Notes: generated by a model not told the origin, from the sequence alone. 36,627 nt of DNA from Hyphomicrobiales bacterium (GCA_026982665.1 JALSGQ010000161.1:1-36627), one strand, 5' to 3'; numbered from the stretch's first letter, positions 14,351 to 24,814 are shown. A program made the numbers and translations.

Positions 14351-17118
14351 CGCTTGTTATTCTCCCGCATCATTTCCTCATACATCGCCAGCAGCTTTTC
14401 GAGGCGTTCGGAGTCGGAGGTGAAGCGGCGGCCTATGGTGATGCGCTCGATGAGTTCGTCGTTGTGCTCATGGGCGGTGCGCAGCTCCTCCGGCATGGCG
14501 TCCAGCGACTTGTAGAGATCGGCCAGCGAGGCGGGGAAATGCGCGGCGCGGGCCAGCAGGATGCGCTCGGCGGCTGCCGTCAGCGCCTGCTTCTGCGGCG
14601 TCGTCAGCCGCGGCACCGGAAAGGTGTGCCAGCCAAGGGTGTTGGAGTAGGAGAAGTCTGTTTTGAGCCTGCCGCAGACGGTGGCGATCCACACCAAGTG
14701 CAGGCGCGAGGCCAGCAGCGCCAGGTTCCACAAGGGCGCGTCATACAGGGCAAAACACTTGTTTGTGATTCTGGAGAACCTATCGACAATTCCTACAGGC
14801 AGCCAGTAACGATTTTCCGAACTTACTTCTGGCACCACGATGGTATGGTGCCCAATTTCTTCTGGAGAGCGAATTTCTCCGAATTTGTGGGCAATGTCTG
14901 CAATCTTGCGAGTTGCTGCCTTGCGGCTCTCCAGCCGCTTCTGGCGCACCTTCTCCACGCGCTCGGCAATGGCGGGGATGGCCAGGGCAGCGTCCTTGTC
15001 CGCGTCGCGGATCCACAGGCAGTAGCGCACCTCGTTGTTGATGAATTCGCGCGAGCCGTAAATGCGGCGGATGAAGCGGCGCTCCTCCGCCTCGCTCAGC
15101 CCCAGTGCCCGGCGCTCCGCATAGGTCAGCAGCAGGTGGCCACCATCCGTAGGTTGATTGCCCTTGTCCATCGCCGGCAGCCCGTTGATGGGGCGGGGTG
15201 CCTTGTGCACGATGATGTCCGGCCCGGCCACCAGGTAGGCATTGATGTTGTCCACCTCGCGCATCAGCACCTGGTCATCCTCCTGCGTGATGAACAGCCG
15301 GCGGCGGCCCTTCGGCTGGCGCTTCAGCCCGGCGACGATGACGGTAACGCCGGCATTGTGCCGCGCCAGGTTCTTCCACCTGAAGCTGGTGTGGGCGAAG
15401 TGGATGGCCACGCCGCCCTGCAGCACTGCCGGCCACAGGATGCCCACCTGCTGCCCCTGGCAGATGGAGTTGGTGGAGACGAAGGCGCTGGCCGCTTCGC
15501 CGGGCGCGGCGCGCAGGTAGTCCGCCGCTTTCAGGAACCAGCCGCAGACGTAATCCAGCGAGCGCCAGTTCTTAACCCGCCCGTCGAAGAGTTGCTTCAG
15601 GTCTTCCTTCTGCTCCTTCGACTGCCACGTGCTGCCCAGGTAAGGCGGGTTGCCGCAGATGTAGAGCTCGCCGCCGCGCGTCTCGAAGGCGATTTCCGGT
15701 TGCTCGAGCGGCGTGGCGAAGAGGTCGTCATCCTCGCTCTTCACCTGCACCTCGCGGCCCAGCGGCGGGCAGATGCTCAGCCAGTTCAGCCGCAGTGCGT
15801 TGCCGGTGGTGATCCAGTTGCGCCGGTTCAGCGGCAGGAACTCGGCCAGCGCCAGGTCCTTGCCGCGATACTGCACGTTGGCCTGGTATTCGGCGATGAT
15901 GAGCGCCAGCCGCGCCACCTCCGCCGGGAAGGACAGCAGCTCGATGCCGCGAAAGTTGGTGAGGCGGATGCCGGTGGGCCGCTGCGGCTCGCCCAGGCGG
16001 GCGTTGATCTCCGCCTCGATCTCGCGCAGCGCCTTGTAGGCGATCACCAGGAAGTTGCCGGAGCCGCAGGCGGGGTCGAACACACGGATGTTGGCCAGCC
16101 GCCGGCGCAGGTTGAGGAGCTTGCGGCGGTTGTCGCCGGCGGCTTCCAGCTTCTCCTTCAGCTCGTCGAGAAACAGCGGCCCCAGCACCCGCATGATGTT
16201 GGGCACGGAGGTGTAGTGCAGGCCGAAGTCTCCGCGGTGTTCCTCGTCCGTTACCGTCTGGATCATGGAGCCGAAAATGTCCGGGTTGATGGCGCTCCAG
16301 TCCAGCTCGCCGGCCTGCAGCAGGTAGGTGCGCGCGGCGCGGCTGAAGCGCGGCGTTTCCACCGAACCGGCAAACAGCCAGCCGTTGACCAGCGGAAAGG
16401 CATCGGCCCAGCGCGGCAGGCCGGCGGCGCGGCGCTCCTCTGCGGGCAACTGCATGGCGCGGAACAGCGTCTGGATGATCTCGTGGGTATCCGAGCCGTC
16501 CGGCGCGCTCATCTGGCTGACGGTGGCGGTGAACAGGTTGTCGCCGATGAAGATGCCGGTGTCCTCGGCGAAGAAGCAGAAGATGAGCCGGGCGAGGAAA
16601 TGGTTCATCTCGTCGCGGCGCTCGCCCCAGTCCGGATCGTGCTTCAGCAGCTCCACATACAGGCGGGAGAGGCGGGAGACGGCGCGAATGTCGATGGGGT
16701 TGTCGCGCAGGCGGCGCTCGGCGGTGTCATAGCCCGCCAGCGGCAGGAAGAAGGCGAAATGGTCGGGGAAGTCGGCCCAGCCGGAGGTCAGCACATCGCC
16801 GGTGGCGAGGTCTTCGGCCAGCACCTGCTCGCCGTCGGTGGCCAGCAGGAAGCGCGCCTTGTGCCGCGCCGTGGCCTCGCTGGCGCGCAGGCGCCGCATG
16901 GCCTCCTCCACCGCGCCCGGCTCGGCCACCTTGATGTGGATCTGCCTGCGTTGCAGCACGCCGCCGATGTCGGAATGGTTGGTGTTGCCCTTCTTCAGGC
17001 GCTTGATGGTGGTGTCCTTCGCGCCGTGGGCGCGCAGGAAGGCATAGGGAAACTCTTCCGCATCCAGCGGCTGCCGGAACAGCTCCGAGACAGCCTGTTC
17101 TATCTCCACCGGGTTCAT
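14347..17118 (-). CDS. Class I SAM-dependent DNA N6-adenine methyltransferase, MmeI/YeeA-like
   Basis: FPYAFLRAHGAKDTTIKRLKKGNTNHSDIGGVLQRRQIHIKV...DFPDHFAFFLPLAGY; motif I VFDPACGSGNFLVIAYKAL; motif IV YICGNPPYLGS. Start set at 17118 (MNPVEIEQ) after GGAGGGGAG; the ORF track starts at 17151. Confidence 0.9.
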   Translation of the reverse strand: MNPVEIEQAVSELFRQPLDAEEFPYAFLRAHGAKDTTIKRLKKGNTNHSDIGGVLQRRQIHIKVAEPGAVEEAMRRLRASEATARHKARFLLATDGEQVLAEDLATGDVLTSGWADFPDHFAFFLPLAGYDTAERRLRDNPIDIRAVSRLSRLYVELLKHDPDWGERRDEMNHFLARLIFCFFAEDTGIFIGDNLFTATVSQMSAPDGSDTHEIIQTLFRAMQLPAEERRAAGLPRWADAFPLVNGWLFAGSVETPRFSRAARTYLLQAGELDWSAINPDIFGSMIQTVTDEEHRGDFGLHYTSVPNIMRVLGPLFLDELKEKLEAAGDNRRKLLNLRRRLANIRVFDPACGSGNFLVIAYKALREIEAEINARLGEPQRPTGIRLTNFRGIELLSFPAEVARLALIIAEYQANVQYRGKDLALAEFLPLNRRNWITTGNALRLNWLSICPPLGREVQVKSEDDDLFATPLEQPEIAFETRGGELYICGNPPYLGSTWQSKEQKEDLKQLFDGRVKNWRSLDYVCGWFLKAADYLRAAPGEAASAFVSTNSICQGQQVGILWPAVLQGGVAIHFAHTSFRWKNLARHNAGVTVIVAGLKRQPKGRRRLFITQEDDQVLMREVDNINAYLVAGPDIIVHKAPRPINGLPAMDKGNQPTDGGHLLLTYAERRALGLSEAEERRFIRRIYGSREFINNEVRYCLWIRDADKDAALAIPAIAERVEKVRQKRLESRKAATRKIADIAHKFGEIRSPEEIGHHTIVVPEVSSENRYWLPVGIVDRFSRITNKCFALYDAPLWNLALLASRLHLVWIATVCGRLKTDFSYSNTLGWHTFPVPRLTTPQKQALTAAAERILLARAAHFPASLADLYKSLDAMPEELRTAHEHNDELIERITIGRRFTSDSERLEKLLAMYEEMMRENNKR

Positions 17119-17135
17119 GGTGTGCTCCCCTCCCG

Positions 17136-17173
17136 CCTTGCACGGTGGCAACTATACCCGCCACATGGCAAGG
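17136..17173. promoter_or_regulatory. Imperfect dyad around a TATAGT -10-like box upstream of the methyltransferase operon
   Basis: CCTTGCacgGTGGC-aactataccc-GCCACatgGCAAGG; TATAGT on the minus strand at 17156-17151, 33 nt from the start codon. Confidence 0.45.
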
Positions 17174-17481
17174 ACGAAAGGTGGCGCGCCTTGATCACAC
17201 AGGGAACGCCCTTTCTGCCGCCGCGCACCGAAGCCCTTTACCTTGTCATCCCAGATGGTTTCGCCTGATTGCAGGGCCCCGATATTCCTTGATCCCGATG
17301 CGCTTTTCCATGGCAGCTACCCCGAAACAGCCACCACATTTGCGCGTTTCGAAAACAATCACGAAACCTGCCAAGAGAAACTCTTGACCAGCGGGGTCGG
17401 AATGCGGTTCCCGCGGGCCTGCCATCCTGCCCCGAGGCATTGCTGTCAGGATACCCCAATTGCCCCGGGGCATGGCCGGGT

Positions 17482-17928
17482 TCACAGGAATTCCGCCAGT
17501 CGTTGCCGCAGTTCGTGGATGCTCAGCCTGGTCAGGTCCTTGTCCACCTCGCGGCGCACCAGCTTCTTCAGCGGTTCCGGCATGGCATCGCGCAGGTAAC
17601 CCAGCATCTTCGGCGGGGCGATGATGACAAGTTCGTCGAAATCGTTCTGCGTGCGGTGCTTCTCCAGCAGTTCGATGACCTCGTGCGCAAATGCCTGCCG
17701 GGCATGTTCGTGCGCGTCGGTGGAAGGCTCCAGCGCATGCCTGCCATGCGCCATGCGGTCTTTCGTGCGGCCCGGGCGGTCGGCATCGATGTCGCGGCTG
17801 GGCCGCCTGTCCGCCACCAGCTCCATGTTCAGCGCCGGCTCGATGTGCGTGCCGCCGGCATTGCTGCGGAAGAAACGCGCCCGCGCGCCATCGGCCACCG
17901 TGATCCAGATGGTCTTGCCAGTTGGCAT
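17482..17928 (-). CDS. Host attachment family protein (Host_attach-like)
   Basis: MPTGKTIWITVADGARARFFRSN...DAHEHARQAFAHEVIELLEKHRTQNDFDELVIIAPPKMLGYLRDAMPEPLKKLVRREVDKDLTRLSIHELRQRL. Confidence 0.88.
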   Translation of the reverse strand: MPTGKTIWITVADGARARFFRSNAGGTHIEPALNMELVADRRPSRDIDADRPGRTKDRMAHGRHALEPSTDAHEHARQAFAHEVIELLEKHRTQNDFDELVIIAPPKMLGYLRDAMPEPLKKLVRREVDKDLTRLSIHELRQRLAEFL

Positions 17929-18121
17929 CTCATGCTCTCCCTGTTGTTGATTGCATGCCTTATGCCCCCTTGCTTCCTTCCATATATGGGGTGGCATGGG
18001 CCGATTTGCAGCTTCTGCCACAAGCATGCAGATGACGACCTTGACGGCTGCGGAAACGGCCTGCACGCATATGCCTGCATGACGTTCGAGGGGCTGGACC
18101 ACAACCTGAGAGGCGGAACGG

Positions 18122-19012
18122 ATGCCCGAATTGCCGGAAGTGGAAACCGTCAGGCGCGGCCTGCTGCCCGCGGTGCGGAACCGGCGCATCGTGGAAGCTC
18201 GCCCGTCCGGGCAGCGGTTGCGGTTGCCGTGGCCGGAGGGGTTCGTGCAGCAGATCACCGGCAGGCAGGTGGAAGGCATCGAGCGGCGCGGCAAGTATCT
18301 GCTGTGGAGGCTTTCCGGTGGCCTGTGGATGCTCTCGCACCTTGGCATGAGCGGCCGCTTTTCCGTGCTGCCTGCCGGGGGTGCCGGCAAGGACGGCGGA
18401 CAGGCGCTGGGAGCGTTCTACTTTCATGACACCGTGGAAAAGGGAGATGGCCCGCATGATCACCTGCAGCTGCGGCTCGATGACGGCACGCGGCTGATCT
18501 ATACCGACCCGCGGCGCTTCGGCTTCTTCGACCTTGCGGAAAAGCCGGAGCAGCACCCCATGCTGCGCCACATGGGGCCGGAGCCGCTCTCCGCGGCCTT
18601 CAGCGCCGCGCACCTGGCACGGGCCCTGCATGGCCGTTCTGCACCGGTGAAGAACGTGCTGCTGGATCAGGGGGTGGTGGCGGGGCTGGGCAACATCTAC
18701 GTGTGCGAGGCACTGTTCCGCGCCGGCATCTCGCCGCGGCGCAAGGCAGCCTCTCTCAGCCCCGCGGGGCGGCCCACCGCGCGGGTGGAGCGGCTGGTGG
18801 CAGCAGTGCGGCAGGTGCTGGAAGAAGCCATTCGTGCAGGCGGCTCCACCCTGCGTGATCATCAGGGGGTGGATGGCGCAGCAGGTGCCTTTCAGCAGCA
18901 GTTTGCGGTATATGACCGCGAAGGTGCGCCTTGCCCGGCCTGCGGGCACGCCGTGCAGCGCATCGTGCAGGCCGGGCGCAGCACCTTCTTCTGCAGCCAT
19001 TGTCAGCGCTGA
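18122..19012 (+). CDS. mutM: Formamidopyrimidine-DNA glycosylase
   Basis: MPELPEVETVRRGL start; C-terminal zinc finger CPACGHAVQRIVQAGRSTFFCSHCQR. Confidence 0.97.
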   Translation: MPELPEVETVRRGLLPAVRNRRIVEARPSGQRLRLPWPEGFVQQITGRQVEGIERRGKYLLWRLSGGLWMLSHLGMSGRFSVLPAGGAGKDGGQALGAFYFHDTVEKGDGPHDHLQLRLDDGTRLIYTDPRRFGFFDLAEKPEQHPMLRHMGPEPLSAAFSAAHLARALHGRSAPVKNVLLDQGVVAGLGNIYVCEALFRAGISPRRKAASLSPAGRPTARVERLVAAVRQVLEEAIRAGGSTLRDHQGVDGAAGAFQQQFAVYDREGAPCPACGHAVQRIVQAGRSTFFCSHCQR

Positions 19013-19134
19013 GTCGGCGTTGACCAAGGTGTGCGAGGGGGTTCTGCAAGATCGTGGAGGAACGGCTTCACGGTGCAATGGCGTGATCGTGATGAGGCCT
19101 GGCTGCCGGATGGTGTTAATCCAAGAGAACGTGC

Positions 19135-20025
19135 ATGGCGTTGGCAAATGAGGATGACATGGTGAAGCGCGGGCAGATGCCAGGATTGCTGCTGTTGCCT
19201 GTTCTGCTGTTCTGGATGCTGTTGCCAGGTGCAGGCATGCCGCCGATACAGCCCGCGCTGGCCGCAGAGGACATCGACCCTGCCCATGCCGTGCAGCTGC
19301 AGCTGGTGGATGGCGGCAGGCATGGCGAGGCGCGGCTGGCGGCAGTGGTGCTGCGCCTGGCTGATGGCTGGAAGACCTACTGGCGCGTGCCCGGCGATGG
19401 CGGCCTGCCGCCGCGCTTCGACTTTTCCGCCTCCGACAACGTGGCGGATGTGCAGGTATTGCTGCCTGCTCCCCGGCGCTTCTCCGACCCGCTGCTGGGC
19501 GAGACCATCGGCTACGAGAAGGAGGTGGTGTTTCCGATCCTGGTGCGGGCGCGGGACAGGTCCGGGCCGGTGCGTCTGCAGGTGAAGCTCGATTACGGCA
19601 TCTGCGGCAAGGTCTGCGTGCCGATGCAGGCCACGCAAGGGATAGTGCTTCCGCCTGTCTCCGCCTCCCGCGTGGATGATGCCACCCGTGAGATGGTGCT
19701 GCGATGGCTGGCCAGAACACCCTTGGCCGATGATGCCGACGTGCAGGTGCAGGGGGTGCGCCTGTTGCAGCAGAATGATGCGCTGCTGCTGGAGGTGCGC
19801 ATGAACGGAAAGGCCGCCACGCAGGTTTCCGACATACTCGTGGAAGGGATGGAGCTGGCGGTGTTCGGCAAGCCGAGCCAGGTTTCGGGCACGAATGAAG
19901 CAGTCATCTTCCGCATTCCGGTGCGCGGGCTGGCAAAGGCAGGGGACTTTGCCGGCAAGATGCTGCGGCTGACCCTCGTCCTGAACGGTGAAAGGGCGGT
20001 TGAGCGCAGCGTCCGCCTGCCGTAG
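19135..20025 (+). CDS. DsbD N-terminal-domain-like secreted protein
   Basis: Signal peptide then DGWKTYWRVPGDGGLPPRFDFSASDNVADVQVLLPAPRRF...LDYGICGKVCVPMQ. Confidence 0.85.
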   Translation: MALANEDDMVKRGQMPGLLLLPVLLFWMLLPGAGMPPIQPALAAEDIDPAHAVQLQLVDGGRHGEARLAAVVLRLADGWKTYWRVPGDGGLPPRFDFSASDNVADVQVLLPAPRRFSDPLLGETIGYEKEVVFPILVRARDRSGPVRLQVKLDYGICGKVCVPMQATQGIVLPPVSASRVDDATREMVLRWLARTPLADDADVQVQGVRLLQQNDALLLEVRMNGKAATQVSDILVEGMELAVFGKPSQVSGTNEAVIFRIPVRGLAKAGDFAGKMLRLTLVLNGERAVERSVRLP

Positions 20026-20100
20026 CTTCCCTGCAGGACGAATCGCCATCAGGCGGGTCATCTCAAGCAGGATCATCAACAGGCAGGGAGGAGCTTCATC

Positions 20101-20586
20101 ATGGCCATCGCCAAGGGGGATCGCATTCCGGAGGCCACCGTGTTCGTCATGGGCGAGGGCGGCCCGGAGTCGGTGAAAACGACGGATTTCTTCGCCGGCA
20201 AGAAGGTGGTGCTGTTCGCCATTCCCGGTGCCTTCACCCCCACCTGCCAGGCGCAGCACATTCCCTCCTACGTCAACAACGCCGATGCACTGAAGGCAAA
20301 GGGCGTGGACGAGGTCGTGTGCATGGCGGTGAACGATCCGTTCGTGCTTCAGGCGCAGGCGGCGGCGACTGACGCGGAGGGCAAGCTCACCTTCCTGTCC
20401 GACGGCAACGCCGAGTTCACCCGGGCGCTGGGGCTGGAGCTGGATGGCTCCGGCATCGGCCTTGGCACCCGCGCGCAGCGTTTCGCCATGATCGTCAACG
20501 ACGGCGTGGTGGAAGAGATCTTCGTCGAGCCGGATCCATCGAAGATGACCGTCTCCTCCGCCGAGAACGTGTTGCAGCACCTGTGA
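20101..20586 (+). CDS. Peroxiredoxin (Prx5-like)
   Basis: VLFAIPGAFTPTCQAQHIPSYVNNADALKAKGVDEVVCMAVNDPFV. Confidence 0.93.
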   Translation: MAIAKGDRIPEATVFVMGEGGPESVKTTDFFAGKKVVLFAIPGAFTPTCQAQHIPSYVNNADALKAKGVDEVVCMAVNDPFVLQAQAAATDAEGKLTFLSDGNAEFTRALGLELDGSGIGLGTRAQRFAMIVNDGVVEEIFVEPDPSKMTVSSAENVLQHL

Positions 20587-20591
20587 ACACC

Positions 20592-20609
20592 AGGGGCGCT
20601 GCCGCCCCT
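20592..20609 (+). terminator. Short GC hairpin downstream of the peroxiredoxin gene (no U-tract)
   Basis: AGGGGCG-CTGC-CGCCCCT. Confidence 0.35.
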
Positions 20610-20662
20610 TGCGACAGGATGCCGGCTTGTGCTTATTCCCCCTCGGCACTGGTTGTTGATGA

Positions 20663-21883
<1,221 letters not shown>

Positions 21884-22118
21884 TCAGCCCTTGCTGAGAC
21901 ACGACGCATGGGCCGGCTCGGTGAATGCCGGGCCGGCTGGTACTCCTGCCCTGCAAGTCGAACGTGAAGAAAAGCGGGAGAGGCAACATGAGTCATGTTG
22001 CGAGTTCGAGATGCGAGGTATGCCGCAACCGATCAGGGAAACTGTCGTTCTGCAGGTATCCGTGCGGCTTCTGCGGCAATGAAACGAGCTGCAAGACGCC
22101 GCGCATCCCTGACTTTGG

Positions 22119-22195
22119 TGGTAGCGGGGGAGGGACTCGAACCCCCGACACGCGGATTATGATTCCGCTGCTCTAACCAACTGAGCTACCCCGCC
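22119..22195 (-). tRNA. tRNA-Met (anticodon CAT), CCA encoded
   Basis: Reverse complement GGCGGGGTAGCTCAGTTGGTTAGAGCAGCGGAATCATAATCCGCGTGTCGGGGGTTCGAGTCCCTCCCCCGCTACCA folds as a cloverleaf; anticodon loop ATCATAA. Confidence 0.95.
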
Positions 22196-22337
22196 AACCA
22201 AGGGTGCATCGTTGCACCGGATGACGCCGCCGATATAGGGAGATCAGGCCGCTTTCGTCAAGAGACAATGCGCATGGGATGCATGCATCGGCCAGCCTTT
22301 CCGTGAACCAACTGGCCTGTTGCGCCAATTGGCAATG

Positions 22338-23081
22338 TCAGCCGGCAATGGCGCGAGCGTCAGCCTCTGGCTGCCGTTGGCATGTATCAGCCGCCTGCAC
22401 GGCCTCGGCCTGCTTGCGAAAACGCAGCATGGTGAACAGGCCCATCGGCTTCAGCGGCAGTTCTTCCTCCACCACCAGCTCGTCGCACACCATCACCGTT
22501 TCCTTCGGAAACTCCGGCCGCCAGCCCAGGTCCTCGGCAAACCGCGCCATGGTCTTCTCCACCCTGCCACGCAGCCCCTTCTCGGTGCTGAAGTGATTCA
22601 CCAGGATGACCTCGCCACCCGGCTTGCATACCCGCGCAAGCTCGCGCATCACCTTTTCCGGGTCCGGCACCACGGTGAGCACATACATCGCCACCACCAC
22701 GTCGAAGCTGGCATCGTCGAAGCGCAGCTCGCCGGCATCCATCTCCAGGATGTCCTCAACGTTGGAAAGCCCGCGCCGCTGCACCCGCTCGCGCGCCTTC
22801 TTCAGCATCTCGGTGGAAAGGTCGATGCCGGTGATGCGATGCTTGCGATCATAGGCCGGCAGCGAGATGCCGGTGCCCACTCCCACTTCCAGGATACGCG
22901 ACGGCGGCAGCGTGTTCATGTAGCGCACCGCGCGCTTGCGTCCGGCATCGGCGATGATGCCGAAGGTGAGATCATAAACAGGTGCCCAGCGGGCATAGGC
23001 CTTGCGGATGGCCTGCTCGTCCATCTCCGCCAGCCCTGCCTGCCCGTTGCGGCGCTTGCCGTTGATGCGTGATTCCGTCAT
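22338..23081 (-). CDS. Class I SAM-dependent methyltransferase, PmtA-like phosphatidylethanolamine N-methyltransferase
   Basis: YARWAPVYDLTFG...ILEVGVGTGISLPAYDRKHRITGIDLSTEMLKKARERV...VVAMYVLTVVPDPEKVMRELARVCKPGGEVILVNHF. Confidence 0.82.
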   Translation of the reverse strand: MTESRINGKRRNGQAGLAEMDEQAIRKAYARWAPVYDLTFGIIADAGRKRAVRYMNTLPPSRILEVGVGTGISLPAYDRKHRITGIDLSTEMLKKARERVQRRGLSNVEDILEMDAGELRFDDASFDVVVAMYVLTVVPDPEKVMRELARVCKPGGEVILVNHFSTEKGLRGRVEKTMARFAEDLGWRPEFPKETVMVCDELVVEEELPLKPMGLFTMLRFRKQAEAVQAADTCQRQPEADARAIAG

Positions 23082-23278
23082 GTATCCGTCCCCTCGCCGA
23101 TATGACGAGCCGGCCCCGTGGCACGTTGCCTGCCTTGCGCAATTTGCGGCAACCTACACGAGGTTGCCCGCCACGTCCAGCAAAGGCAAATGAAAAGCCC
23201 GACAGGCAGGGCGTGAGGACCTTGTCCAATGGCGCAAACGGCTCGAGCAAACCGCCACGCGGTTGCTGCCGCAGTCAT

Positions 23279-24475
23279 TCAGTCGGCATGGGCGCTGCTG
23301 ATGACACCACCGCCGAACACCCGCGCGCCGCTGCCTGCGTGTTCGTAGAAGACGCAGGCCTGCCCCGGTGATACGCCGTATTCCGGCTCCTCCAGCAGCA
23401 CCTGCACGCAGCCCTGTGCCGCTTCGCGCCACACCCTGGCCGGAGCCGCCGGGCGGGTGGAGCGGATTTTCACATGCAGTGCCACCGCGGCATCGGCATC
23501 CGTGGGCAGCGGCGCATCTCCCAGCCAGTTGACCGCCTCCAGCACGATGCGCCGCCGCGCCAGCGCCTGCTTCGGCCCCACCACCACGCGCCGCGCCGCC
23601 GCGTCGATGTCCACCACATACAGCGGTTCGCCGATGCTCACCCCCAGCCCGCGGCGCTGGCCGATGGTGAAGTGGGCAATGCCCTCGTGCCGCCCCAGCA
23701 CGCGCCCGTCCACGTGCACGATTTCGCCCGGCGCATGCGCTTCGGGCCGCAGCCGTCGCACCACGCTGCGATATCCCTCCCGTGGCACGAAGCAGATGTC
23801 CTGGCTGTCGTGCTTGCCCGCCACTTCCTTCAGCCCCATGCCGGTGGCAATGCGCCGCACTTCCGGCTTTTCCAGGAAGGCAAGGGGAAAGCGCAGGAAG
23901 TTCAGCTGTTCCTGCGTGGTGGCGTAGAGGAAATAGCTCTGATCGCGCGCCATGTCGCGCGGGGTGAACAGGCCGAAGCGCTCCTCGCCGCGGCGCAGCC
24001 TGCGGATTTCCGCATAATGCCCGGTAACCAGCGCCGCCGCTCCCATTTCCCGGGCCTTCATCAGCAGGGCGGAGAACTTCACCGTGCGGTTGCAGTCCAC
24101 GCAGGGGATGGGCGTGCGCCCCTCCACATAGGCCTGCGCAAACGGTTCCACCACGTCGCGCCGGAAGGCATCCTTCAGGTTCATCACGTGATGCTTCACG
24201 CCCAGCCGCCGCGCCGCCAGCTTCGCATCCATGATGTCGCGGCCCGTGCAGCAGGCATCGCGCTGCCTGGCCATGTGCGCATCATCGGCAAGCTTCAGGG
24301 TGATGCCGATGACCTCGTAGCCGGCAGCCGCCAGCAGCCCTGCCGTTACGGTGGAATCCACCCCGCCGGACATGGCCACCACCACCTTCGCGCCGGCCGG
24401 CAGGTCGCAGGTGGCGCGCACCTGCGTCAGCAGGCCTTCCGGCAGCCGGGGGGGTGTATGTGTCATCATCGGCAT
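23279..24475 (-). CDS. mnmA: tRNA-specific 2-thiouridylase
   Basis: VVAMSGGVDSTVTAGLLAAAGYEVIGITLK...CVDCNRTVKFSALL...RDQSYFLYATTQEQLNFLRFPL...GQRRGLGVSIGEPLYV. Confidence 0.95.
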   Translation of the reverse strand: MPMMTHTPPRLPEGLLTQVRATCDLPAGAKVVVAMSGGVDSTVTAGLLAAAGYEVIGITLKLADDAHMARQRDACCTGRDIMDAKLAARRLGVKHHVMNLKDAFRRDVVEPFAQAYVEGRTPIPCVDCNRTVKFSALLMKAREMGAAALVTGHYAEIRRLRRGEERFGLFTPRDMARDQSYFLYATTQEQLNFLRFPLAFLEKPEVRRIATGMGLKEVAGKHDSQDICFVPREGYRSVVRRLRPEAHAPGEIVHVDGRVLGRHEGIAHFTIGQRRGLGVSIGEPLYVVDIDAAARRVVVGPKQALARRRIVLEAVNWLGDAPLPTDADAAVALHVKIRSTRPAAPARVWREAAQGCVQVLLEEPEYGVSPGQACVFYEHAGSGARVFGGGVISSAHAD

Positions 24476-24583
24476 GGTCGCGAGGTTCCATGTGTTCGGC
24501 CATGATGCAGGGCATTGCATCTGCCGCATTGTCCTGTTCTGGGGCAGCGGCGGCCGGCATCTTAGCAAATTGTTTGCCTTCGC

Positions 24584-24598
24584 TTAGACGTTTCTTAA
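24584..24598. promoter_or_regulatory. Candidate CtrA box upstream of sciP
   Basis: TTAG-ACGTTTC-TTAA against TTAA-N7-TTAA (one mismatch). Confidence 0.4.
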
Positions 24599-24814
24599 AC
24601 GCCGCTGCCCTACAGTGCCAAGCGGTTGCGGGGCATGTGCGGCAAATGGGGCAGGCGGCAGCTTTCCGCGTATGGGAAAGCGGCGGCAGGCAGCCCCGCC
24701 GGCCCGCACGGGCCGGATGGCGCAACAGCGCCAGGGCCGGCGTTGCATGCCCGGCTGCGCGTGATTGATGTGCAGTGTTGTGCAAGTGTGTGTGTGCGTC
24801 AGTAGCAAGGTGTA

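Noticed and set aside
14284-17268. 994-aa plus-strand ORF
   Set aside because: Antisense to the methyltransferase with its NPPY and motif I; composition-driven artefact.
22119-22195. tRNA as attachment site for the island
   Set aside because: About 5 kb from the island boundary with intact housekeeping genes between; no 3'-tRNA repeat noticed near 9134 or 17119-17480.
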